Below, one piece after another: positions 12,965 to 17,834 of a stretch of DNA of 17,834 nt. The notes below the pieces were generated by a model. The model did not search any database. It had not been told where the DNA came from and saw only the letters and a program-made list of their open reading frames with translations. The position numbers were made by a program, and so were the translations under genes. The number at the start of each line of letters is the position of its first letter. The stretch's first letter is position 1. Source of the DNA: Lachnospiraceae bacterium (GTDB taxonomy: Bacteria; Bacillota; Clostridia; Lachnospirales; Lachnospiraceae); NCBI GenBank assembly GCA_017473665.1, contig JAFUKK010000231.1, forward strand, positions 1 to 17,834, read 5' to 3'.

Positions 12965-13130
12965 TTGAAGTTATGCATGAGCCATGCCGACACATCGCAA
13001 GCAGAGCTTGCTCAGTGTCGCGGCGTTCGCCGTATGCATCTTCGCTCGAATGCGCCTGCCTGTGTGCAAGCACCCAGCAGTCACCTTCGGCTCATCTGCG
13101 CATGGCTCATTGCTACGCGCAAACTTTCAG
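12965..13130. repeat. GC-rich multi-hairpin element
   Basis: An outer stem TGAGCCATGC (12978-12987) pairs perfectly with GCATGGCTCA (13100-13109), extended loosely by GAAGTT against AACTTTC. Inside are CGACAC/GTGTCG (12988-12993/13015-13020) enclosing GCAAGC/GCTTGC (12997-13002/13006-13011), and next to it CGGCG-TT-CGCCG (13021-13032). The block is much richer in GC than the DNA on either side. It lies downstream of the NUDIX gene with no credible coding frame. The form resembles dispersed intergenic repeats of Clostridia or a structured RNA; its copy number cannot be seen here. Confidence 0.6.
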
Positions 13131-13167
13131 TTTTCCAATTAGAAAAGTTATGCTATTATAAAGAAGG

Positions 13168-13201
13168 AGCCGTCAATTCATTTTAATTTGAATTGACGGC
13201 T
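13168..13201. terminator. Terminator between convergent NUDIX and AraC genes
   Basis: AGCCGTCAATTCA (13168-13180) pairs perfectly over 13 bp with TGAATTGACGGCT (13189-13201) around an 8-base AT loop. The T-tracts are short (TTAATTTAA on the plus strand, CTTCTTT on the minus). It sits between convergent genes and could serve both. Confidence 0.65.
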
Positions 13202-13235
13202 TAATTTAATGCATAGACACTTAACGAAATGACAG

Positions 13236-14069
13236 TTATAATTGCAACTGCTTGGCGTATTTCCCCGGAGATACGCCTACTTTTTTGGTAAAGCTGCGGA
13301 TGAAATTGGCATAGTCCCCAAAGACGGAGCCATAGCAGGCTTCGGACACGCTTTGTTTTTCCTGGAGTAGCTTTTTGGCCTGTTCAATGCGGCAGTCCAG
13401 AATATACTCCCGCAGGGTCAGTCCCGTGTGGGACTTAAAGAGTCGGCTGATATAGGTGCCGCTTTGGAAAAAATGCTTTTCCAGCTGTTCCAGAGTCAAT
13501 TCCTCTGCCAGATGTTGCTGGATGTAGAGCATCACTTCCTTTACCAAGGGAGGCATCAGGTTGGCGGGCAGGGCTACAGACCTGCGGCAGCACCGATTGA
13601 CCAAGAGCAGCAGTTGGCTTAAATGAATGTTGACTGCCACATCAGCACCGAATTCGGTGGAAGTAAGGGCATCATTTAATTGATGGCAGATATGTAAGAA
13701 TTGGTCCTTTTCTGTTTCCGATAGGGAAATGGGCACCGGAACAGCAGGAGAAAAACAGGCACCAAGATCTGTCTTTCCGGTGGATAATGCTTCCAATACG
13801 GATTCTTTGAGATTAATGGTCACCCTTTCGTAATTCCCGTTGTCCTGGCTTACAATGCGATGCATGCAGGTAGGGGGAATCAGCAGGAATTGGCCGGGGG
13901 TAGGCTCATAGCAGTTGCTTTCTACATACACCCGGATATTGCCGGAAAGAAAGAGATAGATTTCAAAGCCATTGTGCCGATGATAGGGAAAGGTTTGATA
14001 GCCCACGGTATTTTTGTGCTGACATAAAACGGCAGATGTATAGGGTTCATAATAGTATGGTTGGTTCAT
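13236..14069 (-). CDS. AraC-family transcriptional regulator with cupin sensor domain
   Basis: This 277-residue regulator has an N-terminal cupin-like sugar-binding domain (about residues 25-90; YHRHNGFEIYLFLSG, then PGQFLLIPPTCMHRI) and a C-terminal AraC double helix-turn-helix of about 100 residues (HLAEELTLEQLEKHFFQSGTYISRLFKSHTGLTLREYILDCRIEQAKKLL, then FGDYANFIRSFTKKVGVSPGKYAK). This is the usual layout of activators of sugar and glycan use genes. ATG 14069 is chosen because AGAGGTG lies 6 bases upstream on the minus strand; the frame opens at 14096. It is divergent from the GH28-like gene, which is its most likely target, with a galacturonide-type ligand as an inference. Confidence 0.92.
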   Translation of the reverse strand: MNQPYYYEPYTSAVLCQHKNTVGYQTFPYHRHNGFEIYLFLSGNIRVYVESNCYEPTPGQFLLIPPTCMHRIVSQDNGNYERVTINLKESVLEALSTGKTDLGACFSPAVPVPISLSETEKDQFLHICHQLNDALTSTEFGADVAVNIHLSQLLLLVNRCCRRSVALPANLMPPLVKEVMLYIQQHLAEELTLEQLEKHFFQSGTYISRLFKSHTGLTLREYILDCRIEQAKKLLQEKQSVSEACYGSVFGDYANFIRSFTKKVGVSPGKYAKQLQL

Positions 14070-14159
14070 AAAAGCACCTCTTGGATAGGTTCTCAATATA
14101 TGAGTGGTTACTATAACTCACTTTGCTATAAGAGTAGTGTATCAGATGTGCTTCGTTCA

Positions 14160-14223
14160 CGCAATATTTTGCGCGTATATCGCAAAGAAATGGCTCGAAT
14201 ATGTGCTATACTGATGGTATAAG
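14160..14223 (+). promoter_or_regulatory. Operator-like repeats and -10 boxes of the GH28-like gene
   Basis: Three pentamers alternate in orientation: CGCAA (14160-14164), TTGCG (14169-14173) and CGCAA (14181-14185), forming overlapping inverted repeats. Downstream lie two extended -10 boxes, TGCTATACT (14204-14212) and TGGTATAAG (14215-14223), neither with a good -35. A weak -35 with nearby repeats fits an activator-dependent promoter, as expected for AraC-family control. The rest of 14070-14264 shows no gene. Confidence 0.4.
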
Positions 14224-14264
14224 AGCGAAGAAACACCCGATTGACCAATCATGGAGGTAGAATT

Positions 14265-16097
14265 ATGAATCATTCAGCAGTACACAGTTATGAAAATCCG
14301 GGCAAGGATATGACTTCCCGTTCAGAGATTGCTTATTTATTACAGGAAAAATACACAGAGCCTTTACGGATTGCAGGAGAAGGTACCTGTGTCCAAAAGA
14401 AAATAGAAAAAACAGGTGACCGGTTGGTGATTTCCCAATGGGTGAAAATGGATATTCACAATACAGGTGTCAATGTACTGACGGTGCTGGGAGAGTACGA
14501 TGGTACTTTGCAGAAGGTACTGCAATTGGATACGGAAGGCGCTTATTTCTATGCTTATGACGGGCAGAAAAAGCAGAAGCTATGTCATTTCCAGAGTGAT
14601 GACTGGTACAGTATTTATGTGTCCGTGAATTTGCAGCAGGGGGTATACTCCCTTTATATAGATGGAGAGCGGATGCTACACAGAGCAGGATTATTTGTTC
14701 CTGCAAAGCAGGTAGAGGAACTTTGGATGGGCAGTCACGGGGGTGTCATGTATGTAGGACAGCTTAGCGTGTATCCCAATCCGGTTCCCGCTATAGAGCA
14801 GCTGGCACAGTCCCAGACAGTTTATCATGCCAGAAAAATGGGCGTGGAAGCAGACGGAAAGACCTTAATTACCTGCAAATTACAGGAAATCATTGATACC
14901 TGTAGTACCACCGGAGGTATCGTGTATCTGGAGGGAGGTACCTTCCTGTCAGGTATGCTGGAATTAAAGAAGAATGTGACATTGTATATTGAGGAAAATG
15001 CAATCCTTAAAGGTACCTTGGATTTGGAGGCTTATCCGGTGCGCCTCAGTGAGAAACATCCCAACTGGAATACCATCGTCCAGGGACCTCAGAAGGCGTT
15101 ACTTTTTGCGGACGATCAGGAAAACATCCGTCTTTGCGGTGGCGGAACCATTGATGGCAGCGGAGACTTTCCCGGAGCTTACGGTTCGGAAAGTCTGAGA
15201 GTCAGTGCTATTTTGCTGGTAGGTTGTCCTAATGTGGAAATCTGTGACCTATATGTAAAGGATGCAGGTATGTGGACCATTCCCCTGGTGGAGTGTGACG
15301 ATTTGTACCTTCATGACATCAATATTGATTCCACCTGGTATCCCAATAGGGATGGTATTGACCTTTGTGATTGTTATGATGTGTTGGTGGAAAATTGTAA
15401 TATCAAGGCCGATGATGATGCCATGTGCTTTAAAAGTGGTAATGAAAGCGGCTGTGATAATACATTAGTGCGTAACTGTTTTATCATCAGTACCATGGCT
15501 AATGGTATCAAATTCGGTACCTATAGCTATGGCGGATTTACCAACTGTATCTGCGAGGATTGTATTATCAAGGATACCCGTACCTGTGCCATCTCCATCC
15601 AAAGTGTGGACGGCGGTCTTATTAAGAATCTGCAGTTCCGCCGTATCTTTATCCAGAACGTGGAAAGTGCATTCTTTATCCTTATTGGTGATAAGGGACG
15701 GACACCGGATTGGGGTCAGCACCGCATCGGTAGCGTAGAGGAGATTCTCTTTGAGGATATCCATGCAGAAGGCATCCGCCGTAGCTACGGTACATACTTA
15801 GGTGGCTATGAAGCGGAAGGAAAGACCTATTTAATGAAGGATATTACTTTCCGCAGAGTGAATACCATTTACAAGGGCGGTGTGGCTGAAGTGCCCGGGA
15901 ACCCGGCTGAATTTGGCAAGCAGTATCCGGAGTCCAATTGTTTTGGTATCCTGCCGGCAGCAGGTTATTATATGCGTCATGGGGAAAATATTACCTTTGA
16001 AGATTGTAACACCCTGGTGGCTCTTCCTGACAGCCGGGAGGTTTATGTAGCAGTGGATGTAAAGGGATGCTTCGTAAACGGAAAGAACCTATCCTAG
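14265..16097 (+). CDS. GH28-like right-handed beta-helix protein with N-terminal ConA-like domain
   Basis: This 610-residue protein has no signal peptide and should act in the cytoplasm. Residues about 45-175 look like a concanavalin-A/LamG-type jelly roll (VISQWVKMDI, then GVYSLYIDGERML). From about 190 a parallel beta-helix follows. GH28 catalytic motifs are partly present: N361-RDGID366, then DDD at 383-385 (ADDDAMCFKSG) and a lysine K416 in NGIKFGT that may stand for RIK. The GHG motif of classical polygalacturonases is absent. A likely role is hydrolysis of short oligogalacturonide or rhamnogalacturonide fragments imported into the cell, but this is inference. ATG 14265 is preferred over TTG 14241 because GGAGG at 14253-14257 is 7 bases upstream. 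It is divergent from an AraC regulator. Confidence 0.8.
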   Translation: MNHSAVHSYENPGKDMTSRSEIAYLLQEKYTEPLRIAGEGTCVQKKIEKTGDRLVISQWVKMDIHNTGVNVLTVLGEYDGTLQKVLQLDTEGAYFYAYDGQKKQKLCHFQSDDWYSIYVSVNLQQGVYSLYIDGERMLHRAGLFVPAKQVEELWMGSHGGVMYVGQLSVYPNPVPAIEQLAQSQTVYHARKMGVEADGKTLITCKLQEIIDTCSTTGGIVYLEGGTFLSGMLELKKNVTLYIEENAILKGTLDLEAYPVRLSEKHPNWNTIVQGPQKALLFADDQENIRLCGGGTIDGSGDFPGAYGSESLRVSAILLVGCPNVEICDLYVKDAGMWTIPLVECDDLYLHDINIDSTWYPNRDGIDLCDCYDVLVENCNIKADDDAMCFKSGNESGCDNTLVRNCFIISTMANGIKFGTYSYGGFTNCICEDCIIKDTRTCAISIQSVDGGLIKNLQFRRIFIQNVESAFFILIGDKGRTPDWGQHRIGSVEEILFEDIHAEGIRRSYGTYLGGYEAEGKTYLMKDITFRRVNTIYKGGVAEVPGNPAEFGKQYPESNCFGILPAAGYYMRHGENITFEDCNTLVALPDSREVYVAVDVKGCFVNGKNLS

Positions 16098-16100
16098 GTC

Positions 16101-16129
16101 TAGGCTATCCGGTTCAAGTATGCTATAAT
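16101..16129 (+). promoter_or_regulatory. Candidate ygiQ promoter
   Basis: A perfect TATAAT (16124-16129) carries TG one base before it, an extended -10 (TGCTATAAT). The -35 at a 17-base spacing, TAGGCT (16101-16106), matches three of six. The -10 ends 31 bases before the ATG at 16161. No terminator is visible for the GH28-like gene in this 63-bp gap, so read-through is possible. Confidence 0.6.
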
Positions 16130-16160
16130 CACAGTATTAAGCAGAAAGGCGCATATTTGA

Positions 16161-17834
16161 ATGAGTAACGGATTTTTACCAATTTCAAAAGAAGATATGG
16201 CGAGAGAGGGAATCTCTCAGCTGGATTTTGTATACATTACGGGGGATGCCTATGTGGACCATCCCTCTTTTGGGCATGCAATTATCGCCAGAGTATTGCA
16301 GTCCCATGGATACACAGTGGGTATCATTGCCCAGCCCGATTGGAAGGTGCAGGAATCCATCAATATCCTGGGGGAGCCTCGGCTGGGCTTTTTGGTGTCC
16401 GGGGGTAACATGGATTCTATGGTGAATCATTATTCCGTGTCCAAGAAGCGGAGAGCTACCGATGCCTATTCTCCCGGGGGCGTCATGGGCAAGCGTCCTG
16501 ACTATGCTACCGTTGTATATTGTAATCTGATACGTCAGACCTATAAGACCAAGCCCATTATCATTGGAGGTATCGAAGCATCCCTTCGCCGGTTGGCCCA
16601 TTACGATTATTGGTCCGATAGACTGAAACGGTCAATCCTTTTGGACTCCGGTGCGGATTTGATTTCTTACGGTATGGGAGAGCGCAGTATTGTGGAGATT
16701 GCAGAGGCTTTGGATAGTGGCATGGATGTAAGGGATATTACCTATATCGACGGCACTGTGTATAAGACCCGGGATAAAAGTATTATTTACGATGCCATAG
16801 AGCTTCCCCATTTTGAGGAAATTAAGCAGGACAAGTTAGCCTTTGCCCGTAGCTTTTATACCCAGTATTGTAATACGGACCCTTTTTCCGGCAAGCGGCT
16901 CTTTGAGACCTATGACGGAAAGCTGTACGTGGTGCAGAATCCACCGGCCAAGCCCCTAACCCAAAGTGAGATGGATGCGGTGTATGCACTACCCTATATG
17001 CGTACCTATCACCCGTCCTATGAGGAGGCAGGAGGGATTCCTGCTATTGAAGAGGTGAAGTTTTCTCTGATTAGTAATCGTGGCTGCTTTGGCGGTTGCA
17101 GCTTTTGTGCATTGACCTTTCATCAGGGCAGAATCATCCAGACCAGAAGCCATGAGTCCATTCTGGCAGAAGCAAACCAGATGGTTTGGGACCCGGACTT
17201 CAAGGGGGATATCCATGATGTGGGAGGTCCCACGGCTAATTTCCGCGCTCCTGCTTGTGAGAAACAGTTGACCAAGGGAGCCTGCCCCAATAAGCAGTGT
17301 CTCTTCCCGGAACCCTGTAAAAATCTGAAAGTGGACCACAAGGATTATTTAAATCTGCTTCGAAAACTGCGGGAATTACCGAATGTAAAGAAAGTATTTA
17401 TCCGTTCCGGTATCCGTTTCGATTATCTCATGGCAGACAAGGACCATACTTTCCTGCGGGAGCTGTGTGAGCATCATGTAAGCGGACAGCTGAAGGTGGC
17501 CCCGGAGCATATTTCTGATACCGTATTGCAAAAGCTGGGCAAGCCCAAGGTGGCAGTATACAACAGTTTTGTCAAGGCTTATAAGGCCATGAATGAAAAA
17601 CTGGGCAAAAACCAGTTTTTGGTGCCTTACCTGATGTCCTCCCATCCCGGTTCCACTTTAAAGGAAGCAGTGGAGCTGGCAGAGTATTTGCGGGATTTGG
17701 GTTATATGCCGGAGCAGGTGCAGGATTTTTATCCCACCCCCTCCACAGCCTCCACGGTAATGTATTACACCGGAATTGACCCAAGAGACATGAGCGGTGT
17801 CTATGTGTGCAAAAATCCCCATGAAAAGGCAATG
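16161..17834 (+). CDS. ygiQ: YgiQ-family radical SAM protein (partial, cut by window end)
   Basis: 558 codons are open from ATG 16161 to the window edge with no stop; relatives are longer (E. coli YgiQ is about 740 residues), so the C-terminus is missing. The N-terminal UPF0313 domain begins [35 protein letters not shown] and includes [20 protein letters not shown]. The radical SAM cluster motif is C309-x3-C313-x2-C316 ([11 protein letters not shown]), followed by HQGR and IQTRSHESI. Further on are [17 protein letters not shown] and [10 protein letters not shown], all highly characteristic. The biochemical function of the family is not established. The ribosome binding site is weak (AAAGG about 12 bases upstream), but family homology starts at this ATG and an extended -10 promoter precedes it. 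Confidence 0.95.
   Translation, partial: MSNGFLPISKEDMAREGISQLDFVYITGDAYVDHPSFGHAIIARVLQSHGYTVGIIAQPDWKVQESINILGEPRLGFLVSGGNMDSMVNHYSVSKKRRATDAYSPGGVMGKRPDYATVVYCNLIRQTYKTKPIIIGGIEASLRRLAHYDYWSDRLKRSILLDSGADLISYGMGERSIVEIAEALDSGMDVRDITYIDGTVYKTRDKSIIYDAIELPHFEEIKQDKLAFARSFYTQYCNTDPFSGKRLFETYDGKLYVVQNPPAKPLTQSEMDAVYALPYMRTYHPSYEEAGGIPAIEEVKFSLISNRGCFGGCSFCALTFHQGRIIQTRSHESILAEANQMVWDPDFKGDIHDVGGPTANFRAPACEKQLTKGACPNKQCLFPEPCKNLKVDHKDYLNLLRKLRELPNVKKVFIRSGIRFDYLMADKDHTFLRELCEHHVSGQLKVAPEHISDTVLQKLGKPKVAVYNSFVKAYKAMNEKLGKNQFLVPYLMSSHPGSTLKEAVELAEYLRDLGYMPEQVQDFYPTPSTASTVMYYTGIDPRDMSGVYVCKNPHEKAM

Noticed and set aside
13132..13159. Promoter-like TTTCCA and TATTAT just before the 13168-13201 terminator
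   Set aside because: The implied transcript would be only a few bases longer than the terminator hairpin, and no gene follows. The match is probably chance in AT-rich DNA.
12947..13186. Open frame of 79 codons after the NUDIX gene
   Set aside because: It runs straight through the multi-hairpin element and the terminator, has low-complexity content and resembles no protein family.
16093..16104. CCTAGGTCTAGG palindrome after the GH28-like gene as its terminator
   Set aside because: The stem is only five base pairs and no T-run follows; it overlaps the putative ygiQ -35 region.
1..17834. CRISPR array, tRNA, rRNA, prophage or insertion sequence with transposase
   Set aside because: No regularly spaced direct repeats, cloverleaf sequences, rRNA segments, integrase or transposase motifs were found on either strand.

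Overview
The window looks like a chromosomal segment of an anaerobic, low-to-mid-GC Firmicute, most likely a gut or rumen Lachnospiraceae (Clostridia). The evidence is a class III (anaerobic) ribonucleotide reductase under apparent NrdR control, strong AGGAGG-type ribosome binding sites, a YgiQ-type and an SPL-type radical SAM protein, a Gram-positive HelD helicase, a type-2 PyrF and a GH28-like pectin enzyme. The taxonomic call is inference from gene content and protein style, not a database result.

Layout: 1-1461 (+) holds the last codons of an unidentified gene, a radical SAM protein and a cysteine-rich DUF6144-like protein, tightly spaced. 1491-2465 (-) is holA, whose terminator overlaps its own stop codon. 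2820-4832 (+) is a HelD/UvrD-like ATPase behind a perfect 16-bp bidirectional terminator. 4930-6436 (+) is a two-gene unit of mscL (with an added C-terminal zinc ribbon) and a TPR lipoprotein. 6443-7133 is a gene-free 691-bp imperfect giant inverted repeat, the most unusual object in the window. 7134-7263 is the nrdD control region (two NrdR boxes 31 bp apart plus an extended -10 promoter), followed by nrdD fused to a glutaredoxin-like domain (7264-9648). 9649-9901 carries a second, smaller structured region before pyrF (9902-10834). 10896-11333 (-) is a membrane-anchored XRE regulator divergent from a P-loop kinase-like gene (11534-12304), followed by a possible 28-codon ORF and a NUDIX hydrolase (12436-12915). 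12965-13130 is a GC-rich multi-hairpin element. 13236-14069 (-) is an AraC regulator divergent from an intracellular GH28-like beta-helix protein (14265-16097). The window ends inside ygiQ (16161 onward).

Functional links: nrdD supplies dNTPs without oxygen and carries its own candidate reductant domain, but no nrdG activase is visible beside it. The AraC regulator and the GH28-like protein form a plausible regulator/enzyme pair for an oligogalacturonide-type substrate. The XRE protein and kinase share a control region with a perfect palindrome. Much of the intergenic DNA is unusually rich in long inverted repeats (6443-7133, 9711-9865, 12965-13130), and these are the best candidates for undescribed RNA or mobile elements.
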